This document shows positions 15,815 to 24,653 of a DNA stretch of 64,000 nt, piece after piece (position 1 is the stretch's first letter; the number at the start of each line of letters is the position of its first letter). The notes under the pieces are model-generated. The model had not been told where the DNA came from, did not search any database, and saw only the letters and a program-made list of their open reading frames with translations. The stretch comes from Geodermatophilus ruber (GTDB taxonomy: Bacteria > Actinomycetota > Actinomycetes > Mycobacteriales > Geodermatophilaceae). Position numbers and translations under genes: made by a program. Location: contig NZ_FOSW01000003.1 of assembly GCF_900114385.1 (NCBI RefSeq), positions 124,001-188,000 of the forward strand, given 5' to 3'.

Positions 15815-16624
15815 ATGCCGACCGGAGGATTCGCCGGAGGGATCTTCGACGTCGACGGCGTCCTCGTCGACTCGCCGCACGAGCGGGCGTGGCGGGAGTC
15901 CCTGCGCGACCTGATGGAGAACGAGTGGGCCGACATCCGGGGCCGGACCGGGTGGAGCGCGGACCGCTTCACCCCGCAGGTCTACCAGCAGGTCATGTCC
16001 GGCAAGCCCCGCACGAGCGGTGCGCTGGCCGGGCTCGAGTACTTCGGGGTGCCCGACGCCCGGACCCGGGCCGGCACCTATGCCGACCGCAAGCAGACCC
16101 TGCTCGTGAAGCTGATCGAGGCCGGGCAGTTCCACGCCTATCCCGACGCGCTGCGTTTCGTGCTCGCTGTCCGGGCGGCGGGCATCCGAACCGCCGCGGC
16201 CTCGTCGTCGAAGAACGCCCACCTCGTCCTGCGCAGGATCAGGCTGGACACCCTCGCGGCCCAGGAGGGCCTGACCTACGACTTCCTCCGGCCGGGCCTC
16301 ACCCTGCTCGACTTCTTCGACGCCGACCTCTCCGGGCGCGACTTCGCCCGCGGCAAGCCGGACCCGGAGATCTTCGTGACGTCGGCCGCCGAGCTCGGCA
16401 GCCCGCCCGGGGACTGCTTCGTCGTCGAGGACGCCGTCAGCGGGATCCAGGCGGCCAGGGCCGGCCGGATGGCCGCGCTGGCGGTCGCCCGGGCCGACGA
16501 CGCCGGTCCGCTGGCCGCCGCGGGCGCCGATCTCGTCGTGTCCACGCTCGACGAGGTGGACCTCCCCGGCCTGGCCGCCCACCGGCTCGCGCGACGGTCC
16601 GCCGGGTCGCCGGCCGGTCGCTGA
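15815..16624 (+). CDS. HAD-superfamily phosphatase / beta-phosphoglucomutase-like
   Basis: A 269-residue HAD hydrolase. Motif I is GIFDVDGVLVDS with nucleophile Asp12 and acid/base Asp14; motif II Ser/Thr is in AAASSSKNAH; motif III Lys is in GKPDPEIF; motif IV is VVEDAVSGIQAA. The cap domain and KPDPEIF/EDAVSGIQAARAG pattern match the beta-phosphoglucomutase-type subfamily, which dephosphorylates or isomerises sugar phosphates. GGAGGGCGG precedes the ATG. The frame is open far upstream, but only this ATG gives the family N-terminus. It is followed after 48 bases by a small gene and then gluconokinase; a role in sugar-phosphate metabolism follows from context. Confidence 0.85.
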   Translation: MPTGGFAGGIFDVDGVLVDSPHERAWRESLRDLMENEWADIRGRTGWSADRFTPQVYQQVMSGKPRTSGALAGLEYFGVPDARTRAGTYADRKQTLLVKLIEAGQFHAYPDALRFVLAVRAAGIRTAAASSSKNAHLVLRRIRLDTLAAQEGLTYDFLRPGLTLLDFFDADLSGRDFARGKPDPEIFVTSAAELGSPPGDCFVVEDAVSGIQAARAGRMAALAVARADDAGPLAAAGADLVVSTLDEVDLPGLAAHRLARRSAGSPAGR

Positions 16625-16672
16625 CCCCCTGTGCCCGGCCGAGGCCCTACCGCAGGAAGGTCGAGGACGCAG

Positions 16673-16819
16673 ATGGAGACGCAGACGACGGAGGCCTCGC
16701 TCGCCGTGAGGGGTCCGCTCACGGAGGAGGAACAGCAGCGCGTCGACGCCTGGCCGGAGGGCACCGTCACCGAGGAGGTCGCGGGGGAGCTGCGCCGGCG
16801 CCGGCGCGGGAACTCCTGA
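16673..16819 (+). CDS. Small acidic/basic protein of unknown function (48 residues)
   Basis: An ATG at 16673 follows GTCGAGGACGCAG, a usable ribosome site. The product has an acidic helical middle (LTEEEQQRVDAWPEGTVTEE) and a basic end (RRRRRGNS). It fits between the phosphatase and the gluconokinase with normal operon spacing. I do not recognise a family. Codon third positions are GC-rich as in real genes, but the length makes chance hard to exclude. Confidence 0.4.
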   Translation: METQTTEASLAVRGPLTEEEQQRVDAWPEGTVTEEVAGELRRRRRGNS

Positions 16820-16838
16820 GCCGGCGGCGGCAGGCGAG

Positions 16839-18392
16839 GTGAGCGTGCCCGAACCCGGCCTGGTGCTCGGCATCGACATCGGCACGACCGGGGTCAAGGT
16901 CGAGGCCGTCGACGTCGCGGCCACGAGCCACTGCGGCGCCGCGCGGGAGTACCCGACCGAGTCCCCGCACCCCCACTGGTCGGAGCAGGACCCGGACGTG
17001 GTGGCCGCGGCCACGGCCGACGCCGTCCGCGAGGTGGCCGCCGGCGTCGGCGCCGCGGGCCGGCCCATCGCCGGCGTCGCCTTCTCCTCGGCGATGCACA
17101 GCCTGATCGGGCTGGCGGCCGACGGCACCCGCCTGACCCCGTTGGTGACCTGGGCCGACGGGCGGGCGGCGGTGCAGGCGCGGCGGCTGCGGGAGTCGGT
17201 GGACTGGCTGGCGCTGCACCGCCGCACCGGAACGCCGGTGCACCCCATGTCGCCGCTGGTCAAGCTGCTGTGGTTCCGGGAGAACCGGCCGGATGTGTGG
17301 CGTCGCGCGGCGCACTGGCTGGGGATCAAGGAGTACCTGCTGTACCGGTTGACCGGCCTGCTGGCGGTGGACGAGTCGCTCGCCTCGGGCACCGGGCTCT
17401 ACCGGCTCGAGACGCGGGACTGGGACGAGGAGGCCCTCGCCCTCGCCGGGCTCCGGCGGGACCAGCTGCCCGCCCTGCGCCCGACCACCGACGTCGTCAC
17501 CCACCTCGGCCCGGAGGCCGCCGACTGGGGTCTCCCGCGCGGTACCCCCGTCGTCCTGGGCGCCGGCGACGGGGTGCTCGCCAACCTCGGCCTGGGCGCC
17601 GTGGCGCCCGGGCTGACCGCCTGCTCGATCGGCACGAGCGCGGCCATCCGGGGGGTGGTCCCGGAGGCCCGCGTCGACGACGAGGGCGGGGTGTTCTGCT
17701 ACGTGCTCGTCCCGGGCCGCTGGGTCGTCGGCGGGGCCACGAACAACGGTGGGAACGTGCTGCGCTGGCTCGGCCGGGTGGTCGGCGGCGACCTGTCCGA
17801 CCCCGACAGCAGGCTGCCGGAGCTGGCCGCGGAGGCGCCACCCGGAGCGGAGGGCCTGCTGATGCTGCCCTACCTCTCCGGGGAGCGGGCGCCGCGCTGG
17901 AGCGGAGAGCCGCACGGGGCGGTCCTCGGACTCACCTGGCGGCACACCCGCGCCCACCTGGTCCGGGCGGCGCTGGAGGGGGTGTCCCTCCAGCTCGGTC
18001 TCGTGCTGCAGGCCATGCGTGGCGCGGGCCTGCAGCTCGCCGAGCTCCGGGCCACCGGCGGGTTCGCCCGGAGCGCGTTCTGGCGTCAGTTGCTCGCCGA
18101 CGTCCTCGGCACGCCCATCGGGTTCACCGAGGGTGGGCAGGGGTCGGCGACGGGGGCCGGGCTGCTGGGGCATGTCGCCCTCGGGAACCTGCGCTCGGTG
18201 GACGAGGCGGCCGCCGCCGTCCAGGTCACCGAGGTGGTGCACCCCGACCCGGCCGCCGCCCGCTTCTACCGGGAGCTGCTCCCGGTGTTCGCCGTGACCG
18301 GCGACGCCGTCGAGAGCCTGCACGCCCGGCTGTCCCCCGGGGCGTCCGACGAGGCGACCGGCCCGGACGCCGGGGAGCAGCGCCCCAGCTGA
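16839..18392 (+). CDS. Gluconokinase (FGGY carbohydrate kinase family)
   Basis: A 517-residue FGGY kinase. The N-terminal phosphate-1 motif is GIDIGTTGVKVE and the central signature GTPVHPMSPLVKLLWFRE is characteristic of gluconate-type members. WADGRA and GGATNNGGNVLRW form the sugar and hinge regions, and ATGGFARSAFWRQLLADV is the C-terminal adenosine site. It phosphorylates D-gluconate to 6-phosphogluconate with ATP, following the lactonase product. The start may be the GTG at 16839 or that at 16845; the latter has GAGG five bases away. The protein could instead use a related aldonate or ketose; gluconate is preferred because of the SMP-30 neighbour. Confidence 0.85.
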   Translation: MSVPEPGLVLGIDIGTTGVKVEAVDVAATSHCGAAREYPTESPHPHWSEQDPDVVAAATADAVREVAAGVGAAGRPIAGVAFSSAMHSLIGLAADGTRLTPLVTWADGRAAVQARRLRESVDWLALHRRTGTPVHPMSPLVKLLWFRENRPDVWRRAAHWLGIKEYLLYRLTGLLAVDESLASGTGLYRLETRDWDEEALALAGLRRDQLPALRPTTDVVTHLGPEAADWGLPRGTPVVLGAGDGVLANLGLGAVAPGLTACSIGTSAAIRGVVPEARVDDEGGVFCYVLVPGRWVVGGATNNGGNVLRWLGRVVGGDLSDPDSRLPELAAEAPPGAEGLLMLPYLSGERAPRWSGEPHGAVLGLTWRHTRAHLVRAALEGVSLQLGLVLQAMRGAGLQLAELRATGGFARSAFWRQLLADVLGTPIGFTEGGQGSATGAGLLGHVALGNLRSVDEAAAAVQVTEVVHPDPAAARFYRELLPVFAVTGDAVESLHARLSPGASDEATGPDAGEQRPS

Positions 18393-18519
18393 CGTGGCCG
18401 GCGTCGGTGAGCCGGCGTCCTCGCGCAGCTACCGGACCAGTGCAGCCGGGCAGCCATCTCCGCCTCCGTCAGCCGGCGTGGCTCGTCGGCACCGGCGTGC
18501 GCGACTGCGCCCAGAGCGC

Positions 18520-19431
18520 TCATGCCGCCTGGAAGGAGCGCCGGGAGAAGCCGACGGAGAAGCCGTCGATCGTCGTGACCACGGGCGCGGTCGGGTCGGT
18601 GGCCGCCCCGAGGGTGACGAACAGCGGGGTGAAGTGCTCGACCGTCGGGTGGGCGTAGGGCATGCCGGGGGCGGCGGTGCGGAAACGTGCCAGCTCGTCG
18701 ACGGCGCCGCGGGCGAGTGCGTCGGCGGCCCAGGCATCGAAGTCGGCCGACCAGCCGGGGACCCTGTTCTCGAGGAACATCTCGCGGGTGAGGAACGGCA
18801 GACCGTGTGTCATGTGCCCCGAGCCGACCACCAGGACGCCCTGCTCGCGCAGCGGGCGCAGTCGCTCGCCGAGGGCCAGCAGCCGGTCGGGGTCGTCGGT
18901 GGGCAGGCTCAGCTGCAGCACCGGCACATCGGCGGCCGGGTACATGATCTTCAGCGGCACCCAGGCGCCGTGGTCCAGCCCGCGGCGGGCGTGCTCGTGC
19001 ACCTGCTCGACGTCCGGCATCAGCCCGACCACCTGCCGGGCCAGCTCGCCGCCGTCGGGGGTGTCGTAGCGGAACGTGTAGTAGAGCGGGTCGAAGCCGC
19101 CGAAGTCGTAGACCAGTTCGTCCGGCCGGGTGGCGCTGACCGACAGCGGCGCGGACTCCCAGTGGGCGGAGACCACGAGGATCGCCTTGGGCTTGGGCAG
19201 GGCGCGGGCCCAGTCGTGCAGCGGGGTCAGCCACTCGGGGCTCTCGAAGGGCAGCGGGCCACCGCCGTGGGACAGGTACAGGCTGGGCAGTGGTCCGTCC
19301 TCCGGCGTCCAGAGCCGGTGCGGGTCCGCGGCCTCGGCGGCCGCCGCGCGTCGCAGGTGCGCGGCGAACGGATGTGAGGCCGGGATGCGGGCGTCGGCGG
19401 ACGCAGTGGTGGCAGTGGTGTGCGCGGTCAT
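18520..19431 (-). CDS. LigB/DODA-family extradiol dioxygenase
   Basis: A 303-residue class III extradiol dioxygenase of the 4,5-DOPA dioxygenase group. Metal-binding and catalytic histidines lie in YLSHGGGPL, VVSAHWES, VVGSGHMTHGL and HPTVEHFTPLFVTLGAA. These enzymes open catechol rings or act on related small phenolics with Fe(II) or Zn. GGAGG lies 5 bases before the ATG at 19431; in-frame sequence upstream to 19578 is not family-like. It is the only intact ring-cleaving dioxygenase in the window, but it belongs to a different family from the broken BphC-type gene and stands 15 kb away, so it is unlikely simply to replace it. Confidence 0.87.
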   Translation of the reverse strand: MTAHTTATTASADARIPASHPFAAHLRRAAAAEAADPHRLWTPEDGPLPSLYLSHGGGPLPFESPEWLTPLHDWARALPKPKAILVVSAHWESAPLSVSATRPDELVYDFGGFDPLYYTFRYDTPDGGELARQVVGLMPDVEQVHEHARRGLDHGAWVPLKIMYPAADVPVLQLSLPTDDPDRLLALGERLRPLREQGVLVVGSGHMTHGLPFLTREMFLENRVPGWSADFDAWAADALARGAVDELARFRTAAPGMPYAHPTVEHFTPLFVTLGAATDPTAPVVTTIDGFSVGFSRRSFQAA

Positions 19432-19842
19432 CTGGACCTCCGAGAACGTGAACCCCCGAACAGGTGTCAGACCATCCAAAGAAACTTGAGGCTTCAAGTA
19501 TTCCCCGCCAGGGCGCCATGTCATCAGCCAATGGTCGGTCCAGCTCCAGTGTGCGCTCGCGGGGGTCGAGTCCCGCACACGTCGCTGGGGCCGCGCGGGG
19601 ATCCCTGTTTCGACTGGCGGATCCTCGTGCCCCTGACCACCCTGACGGCGGTGGTCTCTCTCGCCGTCGTCGGGGCCCGTCTGCGCGGGGCAGGCGAGCG
19701 CGCGGACGCGAGAGCAGCCCGCGGGACCAGGGACATGTCGCGCGCATCAGCCGGGACGGTGCCCATCCAGGCCCACATGAACGTGGTCGGGGCCATCCCG
19801 GCCGCTGTACCGTCCCCCACCGCCGAACGAAGAGGGTGAGTC
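19432..19842. other. 411-base intergenic region before pckG
   Basis: Divergent promoter region between the DODA-type gene and pckG. A TACCGT hexamer at 19808-19813 could be the -10 of pckG, giving a short leader that carries the AGAGGGTGAG ribosome site. An open frame (GTG 19629 to 19839) could encode a 70-residue peptide with one hydrophobic stretch, but it lacks a ribosome site and I do not call it. Confidence 0.35.
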
Positions 19843-21687
19843 GTGATCGACGTCGATGTCGTGCTCCACGAAGCGGGCCTGGAGAACAGTCACGTCCAGG
19901 ACTTCGTGCGGCACTGGGCCGCACTGACCGGCGCCGAGCGGATCGAGGTGATCAACGCTTCCGACGATCCGCGCCTGCTGCGCGAGGCGCTCGACGCCGG
20001 GGAGCTCCTGCCCGCAGGGGAGGGGCGCTACTACTCACGCAGCTACGTCAAGGACACCGCTCGATCCGAGGAACGCACCGTCGTCGCCACGAGCGACCCG
20101 GCCGACGCAGGGGTCTACAACAACTGGCGCCCCGCCGCGGAGATGCGGCCCCTGCTCGAGGAGCGGATGCGGGGCGCGTCGGCGGGCAAGACGATGTACG
20201 TCGTCCCCTACCTGATGGCGCCGCCCGGCTCCCCGCTCGAGGCCTATGCGGCCGGCGTCGAGCTCACCGACTGCCGCACCGTGGTCCTGCACATGATCCG
20301 CATGGCACGGGTCGGGGTGGAGCACATCAACGACCTCGCCGACCCCGCCAGCTTCGTCCGCGGCGTGCACGTCACCGGTGACCTGGAGACCCTCGGCCAG
20401 GGCACGCCGGACGACCAGCGCTACTTCGTCACCGTCGCCGACGAGCGCACGATCCTGCACTACGGCTCCTCCTACGGCGGCAACGCGCTGCTGGGCAAGA
20501 TCGCCCACGGCCTGCGCCAGGCGTCCTACGACGGCTGGCGGTCGGGGCAGTTCCTGGCCGAGCAGTTCATGCTCCTCGGGATCACCGACAGGGAGACCGG
20601 CGGCACATACCACATCTGCGGCGGCTTCCCGAGCGCGTCGGGCAAGACCAACCTCGCGATGATGCTGGCCCCGGACGCCCTCGGGGACCGCTACCACGTG
20701 GAGTTCTACGGCGACGACATCGCCTGGCTACGCGTGGACCCGGAGGACGGACGGATCTACGCGATCAACCCGGAGTTCGGCGTCTTCGGCGTCGCGAAGG
20801 ACACCAACGAGGCCACCAACCCGACCGCGGTGGACGCCATCGGCCCCGACACCGGCACGATCTTCACCAACGTGGCCTACAACGAGAACACCGGGGACGT
20901 CTGGTGGGAGGGCAAGACGCCCGAGCCGCCGGCCGACACCACGGGCTGGCGCGACTGGACCGGGCAGCTGATCTCCGAGCGACCGGCGGACGGCAAGGAC
21001 GCCCCGTGGGCCCACCCGAACAGCCGATTCACCACCACCCTCGCCAAGGTGCCGAACATCGCGCCCGACTTCGACAAGGCGCAGGGCGTCCCGATCGACG
21101 CCATCATCTTCGGCGGCCGCACCCGCGACCGCGAGCCGCTGATCCGGGCCGTCACCGACGTGGCCGAAGGCGTCTACGACGGCCTCACCCTTGGCGCCGA
21201 GGCGACCTTCGCGGCGGAGGGGGTGGAGGGGCAGCTGCGCTACGACCCCATGTCGATGCGGCCGTTCCTGTCCTACGCCGAGGGTGCCTACGCCGCGCAC
21301 TGGCTGGCGATCATCGGCGCCGCGACCTCGAAGCCGCTGTTCGCGCACGTCAACTGGTTCCAGCGGGATGCGGAGGACGGCCGCTTCCTGTGGCCGGGGT
21401 ACCGCGACAACCTGCGTGCCCTGCTGTGGCTGATGAAGCTGAAGAACGGCGAGGTCACCGGCATCAGGACGCCGGTCGGGATCGTCCCCACCCGGGAGGA
21501 GCTGGACCTGGCCGGGATGGACGTGCGCCCGGAGGACCTGGACCGGCTCCTCGGCATCGACGTCGCGCGGTGGCGGCAGGAGATGGAGCACCGGGAGGAG
21601 CACCTGGCCCAGTTCGGCGGGCTGCCCGAGGCGATCTGGGAAGCGCACCGCCGCGTGGCGGCAGCCCTGGACGCCGCACAGTCCTGA
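19843..21687 (+). CDS. pckG: Phosphoenolpyruvate carboxykinase (GTP)
   Basis: A 614-residue GTP-type PEPCK. The nucleotide loop FPSASGKTNLAM (residues 262-273) is complete, metal and substrate loops include EFYGDDIAW and NPEFGVFGVAKDTN, and YNNWRP and ANWFQR-type segments (HVNWFQRD) bind guanine. It interconverts oxaloacetate and PEP with GTP, the entry to gluconeogenesis needed for growth on acids and aromatics. The GTG start has AGAGGGTGAG 5 bases away. Most GTP-PEPCKs read FPSACGKT; here the hyper-reactive Cys is Ser266, and the protein is fairly divergent overall, so it may be a second paralogue rather than the main enzyme. Confidence 0.9.
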   Translation: MIDVDVVLHEAGLENSHVQDFVRHWAALTGAERIEVINASDDPRLLREALDAGELLPAGEGRYYSRSYVKDTARSEERTVVATSDPADAGVYNNWRPAAEMRPLLEERMRGASAGKTMYVVPYLMAPPGSPLEAYAAGVELTDCRTVVLHMIRMARVGVEHINDLADPASFVRGVHVTGDLETLGQGTPDDQRYFVTVADERTILHYGSSYGGNALLGKIAHGLRQASYDGWRSGQFLAEQFMLLGITDRETGGTYHICGGFPSASGKTNLAMMLAPDALGDRYHVEFYGDDIAWLRVDPEDGRIYAINPEFGVFGVAKDTNEATNPTAVDAIGPDTGTIFTNVAYNENTGDVWWEGKTPEPPADTTGWRDWTGQLISERPADGKDAPWAHPNSRFTTTLAKVPNIAPDFDKAQGVPIDAIIFGGRTRDREPLIRAVTDVAEGVYDGLTLGAEATFAAEGVEGQLRYDPMSMRPFLSYAEGAYAAHWLAIIGAATSKPLFAHVNWFQRDAEDGRFLWPGYRDNLRALLWLMKLKNGEVTGIRTPVGIVPTREELDLAGMDVRPEDLDRLLGIDVARWRQEMEHREEHLAQFGGLPEAIWEAHRRVAAALDAAQS

Positions 21688-21888
21688 CCGCCGGAGCCGG
21701 CGCGGGCGACCAGCTGGTCTGGCCACGGACGTCGGTGACGGCGGCGGCGGCGGGGGCCCACCCGTCGTGCCCCACACCTACTGGTTCCTCGGCGGCACCG
21801 ACGCCGAGGTCTACGACGCGGCCGAGGCGGCCGGCCGGATCGCCCGGACATCCCGGTCTGGCCGCCTAGCCACCTGTGTGCAGCGCGG

Positions 21889-22536
21889 TCAGCCGTCGTC
21901 CGATCCTGGCCCGGGGGCCGCTCGGGGCATCGGCGCGTTGAGACCGAAGTGGACGCCCACCATGCGGATGCCGAAGCACAGCGCGGCCGCGCCGATCGCT
22001 GTCGGGAGGCCGTAGACGCCGAGCAGGGTGACCACGACGGTGGCCGTGGCGCCCACCAGAGCGGGGATGGCGTAGAGCCCGCTGCTCAGCACGGAGGGGA
22101 TCTGCCGGACCAGGACGTCGCGCAGCGTGCCGCCTCCCACGCCGGTGACCGCGCCGAGGATGACCGCCTGCGCCGGGCCCAGGCCCAGGGCGAGCGCCTT
22201 GCCGGCCCCGGTGACCGCGAACAGGCTCAGGCCCGCAGCGTCCAGCACGGTGATGGACGAGTTCAGCCGGTCCAGGTGGCGGCCGAAGACGAAGGCGATC
22301 AGGCCGCCGCCGGCCGCCACGGCCAGGTAGCGCCAGTCGCTGAACGTGGCCGGCGGCAGGCTGTCGAGCATGACATCGCGGATGATCCCGCCGCCGAGCG
22401 CGGTGATCATGCCGAGGGTGACGACGCCCACGATGTCCAGCCGGGCCACTCGCAACGCGGTCAGCGCGCCGTTGAGGGCGAAGGCGAACGTGCCGAGGAG
22501 GTCCAGGGCGAGCAGCACCGGCGCCTCGGTGGTCAT
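21889..22536 (-). CDS. TRIC-family (UPF0126/YadS) membrane channel protein
   Basis: A 215-residue protein with about seven hydrophobic helices arranged as two repeats, each holding a GGG-x2-RD signature (GGGIIRDVM and GGGTLRDVL). That is the hallmark of the prokaryotic trimeric intracellular cation (TRIC) channel family, formerly UPF0126. It probably forms a K+-permeable trimer in the cytoplasmic membrane. TAGAAC at 22548-22543 ends 6 bases before the ATG, so the transcript may be leaderless. The last 20 residues are a flexible Pro/Gly tail. It is isolated between pckG and the surface locus. Confidence 0.85.
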   Translation of the reverse strand: MTTEAPVLLALDLLGTFAFALNGALTALRVARLDIVGVVTLGMITALGGGIIRDVMLDSLPPATFSDWRYLAVAAGGGLIAFVFGRHLDRLNSSITVLDAAGLSLFAVTGAGKALALGLGPAQAVILGAVTGVGGGTLRDVLVRQIPSVLSSGLYAIPALVGATATVVVTLLGVYGLPTAIGAAALCFGIRMVGVHFGLNAPMPRAAPGPGSDDG

Positions 22537-22610
22537 GCCGCCGTTCTACATGTTCGGTGACAGGCAACCCTCATCGGATCGGCGGGTACGCCACGCACTC
22601 CACGACGCTC

Positions 22611-22650
22611 GCAGATCCGGGCGGATGGGCGCAGATCCGGGCGGATGGGC
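22611..22650. repeat. Exact 20-bp tandem duplication
   Basis: GCAGATCCGGGCGGATGGGC occurs twice head to tail (22611-22630 and 22631-22650) in the gap between the TRIC gene and the FN3-protein gene. It is a recent slippage-type duplication; no function is evident. Confidence 0.8.
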
Positions 22651-22679
22651 CTGGAGAACGTTGCCCCTGTCCGGATGCG

Positions 22680-22715
22680 TCGAGGGCCCGCCACCGGCTG
22701 GTGACGGGCCCTCGA
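22680..22715. terminator. Hairpin terminator after the FN3-protein gene
   Basis: TCGAGGGCCCG (22680-22690) pairs with CGGGCCCTCGA (22705-22715), and CACC/GGTG continue inside with one mismatch. It lies 77 bases past the stop of the minus-strand FN3-protein gene and separates it from the TRIC gene. Confidence 0.7.
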
Positions 22716-22791
22716 TCTGTTTCAGTGGGGGTGTGGTCCGGGGATCTCGGATCTCACCCCGCGCCGGGGCGTACCTGCCGGACCTCGTGGG

Positions 22792-24438
22792 TCACGGCGC
22801 CACCGGGGTGACGGTCAGCGGCGCGGACGACGGTCCCGCCCCGGAGCTGTTCACCGCCCGGACCCGGACGGTGTACCGCTGTCCGTTCACCAGGCCGTCC
22901 ACCGCCGCCTGGGTGGCATCCGGTGCGGCCGTCGCCCGGTAGACGACGCCGGCTGCGTCGGTGGCCGTCACCAGGTACCGGAGCAGCGGCGAGGTGCCGG
23001 TGCTGGCGGGTGCGACCCAGGTGGCGCCCGCCTGCCCGTCGCCGGCCGTGACCTGGACACCCGTCGGGGCGCCGGGCAGCGCGGCCGGGTCGGGCGGGGT
23101 GCCCCCACCGGTCGGCGGGCCGGCGGGGGTGGCCGCGCCACCGAGGATGGTCACCGGGAGGCTGGCGGTGGTACCGGCGGCGTCCTTGACGGTCACCGTC
23201 GCCGGCGGCGCGAGGACGGGGATGGTCACCGGGTCGGCCGACGTCAGCTTCAACGCGGCGCCGGTGGCGTCCTTGAAGCCCACGACCTCGAGGGGGTAGG
23301 TGGCCGGGGCGATGGCCGTGGCCGCCACGGTGAGGTTCGTGCCGTCGTAGCCGGCCTGGTTCACCGTGACGCCACTGATCTTGTAGGTCTTGCTGCTGAC
23401 CGGGTTGTCACCGAGGTTGCGCACGGTGATCTCCGTCGGCAGGGCCGCGCCGGACTGCAGCGCGATGCGGGCGTAGAACCGCTCGCTGCCCGGGTCGTTC
23501 AGCATCGCGGTGGTCGCGAAGCGCCCGTCCTGGCCGGTCAGCTCCAGCTGCGTGCCCTTGCTGGTGGCGAACACGTCGAGGAAGCCGCCGTTGACCCGGG
23601 CCGTGTCGACGGTCAGGCCGGTGTTGGTGGCGATCTTGCCGGAGATGCTGAACAGGTCGGTGGTGCCCTCCTGCAGGGTGCCCTGCCAGGCGGTGAACCG
23701 GTTGAAGTTCGTCGGGCTGCCGGCCACCTGGTGCAGCACGTTCGGGTCGCCGACGTAGCCGGCCGGCGGGTTGGGCAGCACGCCCGGCCGCCAGCGCAGG
23801 AACGGGCCGAAGTTGCCGGCGAGCGGCGTGTCGAAGTTGTTCAGCGCGGGCGAGACGTCCTGGACGAACCGGCCGCGGCCGGTCCCGTCCGTGTCGACCG
23901 TCAGCTCACCGAAGGGATGCTTGAACCGGTAGGTGGTACCCGGGGCGCCGCCCTTCACGTCCACCCGGACCCGGGCGAAGACGGTCTGGTCGCCGGGGTT
24001 GACCACCTCGTTGAGCCACGCACCCTCGAGGCCGAGGACGAGCGTGGCCGTGCCGCCACCGCGCAGCGTCACGTCGGCCTCGACGAGCTGGTAGAAGAAC
24101 TCGGCCGGCCAGTTGCTCGGGAACGCGACCGGAGCCGACGGGTTGGGCACCTCGGCCACCGGGATGCCGCACAGCGGGTCCTGGTGGTCGATGCAGGCCT
24201 CCAGCCGCCGTCCGGTGCTGTCCTCGTACCAGGCCGGGAACCCGTGCGCCGGGTTCACCGGCCCGGCCTGCGCGAGACCGCCCGGGTTCTTCACGGTGAC
24301 CTCCGTCGCCGCCTGCGACGTGGGTGCCAGCGCCATGGGGAGCAGGGCCAGGGCGGCGACGGGGACCACCAGTCGCCGGGCCCAGCCCGAGAGGGCCCGC
24401 CTCCGCCGGCCGCCGGGTCCGTGCTGTGGGTCACTCAT
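22792..24438 (-). CDS. Secreted protein with C-terminal fibronectin type III domain
   Basis: A 548-residue exported protein. It has an arginine-rich N-terminus (RRRRALSGWARR), a hydrophobic core and a likely cleavage after PTSQAA near residue 44. Residues 45 to about 370 form a large domain I do not recognise, with polar strands and one Cys pair (ACIDHQDPLCG) that could make a disulfide. A beta-rich segment, a Pro/Gly linker and one clear FN3 domain (about 455-548, APTGVQVTAGDG to the end) follow. The start at 24438 has GGGGAGG 11 bases upstream. It lies just downstream of the multicopper oxidase on the same strand, and both genes have the C-run/GATT/G-run element about 95 bp upstream, so it may be an oxidase partner or matrix component. 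Confidence 0.75.
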   Translation of the reverse strand: MSDPQHGPGGRRRRALSGWARRLVVPVAALALLPMALAPTSQAATEVTVKNPGGLAQAGPVNPAHGFPAWYEDSTGRRLEACIDHQDPLCGIPVAEVPNPSAPVAFPSNWPAEFFYQLVEADVTLRGGGTATLVLGLEGAWLNEVVNPGDQTVFARVRVDVKGGAPGTTYRFKHPFGELTVDTDGTGRGRFVQDVSPALNNFDTPLAGNFGPFLRWRPGVLPNPPAGYVGDPNVLHQVAGSPTNFNRFTAWQGTLQEGTTDLFSISGKIATNTGLTVDTARVNGGFLDVFATSKGTQLELTGQDGRFATTAMLNDPGSERFYARIALQSGAALPTEITVRNLGDNPVSSKTYKISGVTVNQAGYDGTNLTVAATAIAPATYPLEVVGFKDATGAALKLTSADPVTIPVLAPPATVTVKDAAGTTASLPVTILGGAATPAGPPTGGGTPPDPAALPGAPTGVQVTAGDGQAGATWVAPASTGTSPLLRYLVTATDAAGVVYRATAAPDATQAAVDGLVNGQRYTVRVRAVNSSGAGPSSAPLTVTPVAP

Positions 24439-24531
24439 CTCCGTTGTTCCTCCCCTTGTGAAACGGCTCGTCACCGCACGACCCTCGTCACCGGGACCGC
24501 TCGTAGGCAGCCGCTCGATGGGGGCACACCG

Positions 24532-24548
24532 ACCCCCAATCCCGGGGA
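24532..24548 (-). promoter_or_regulatory. C-run/GATT/G-run element upstream of the FN3-protein gene
   Basis: Read toward the gene the 17 bases are TCCCCGGGATTGGGGGT, 94 bp before the ATG. It matches the element before the sugar-transferase gene at 13 of 17 positions. A further C-run follows 7 bases later, as in the other copies. Confidence 0.55.
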
Positions 24549-24605
24549 ACGACCTGCGCGGACGCCCGGACCGGGGCCTCGGTGCGACCTCCGGCACGGC
24601 ACGGC

Positions 24606-24642
24606 TCAGCCCCGGAGCGGCCGGTGGCTGCGCCGGGGCTGA
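24606..24642. terminator. Hairpin after the multicopper oxidase gene
   Basis: TCAGCCCCGG (24606-24615) pairs with CCGGGGCTGA (24633-24642) around a 17-base loop, 12 bases past the oxidase stop. It indicates that the FN3-protein gene is mainly transcribed from its own promoter. Confidence 0.65.
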
Positions 24643-24653
24643 GGTCGGTGGGG

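Noticed and set aside
18520-19431. The DODA-type dioxygenase as replacement for the broken BphC-type gene
   Set aside because: It belongs to an unrelated extradiol family, lies 15 kb away and lacks the GTTCC-N7-GGAAC site.
19629-19839. Possible 70-residue membrane peptide before pckG
   Set aside because: No ribosome site or recognisable family, and it would overlap the likely pckG promoter; open frames of this length are common at this GC content.
21767-22015. GTG frame starting PHTYWFLGGTDAEVYDAAEAAG
   Set aside because: The first 30 residues look protein-like, but the frame runs into the opposite strand of the TRIC gene and has no ribosome site; at most a tiny gene remnant.
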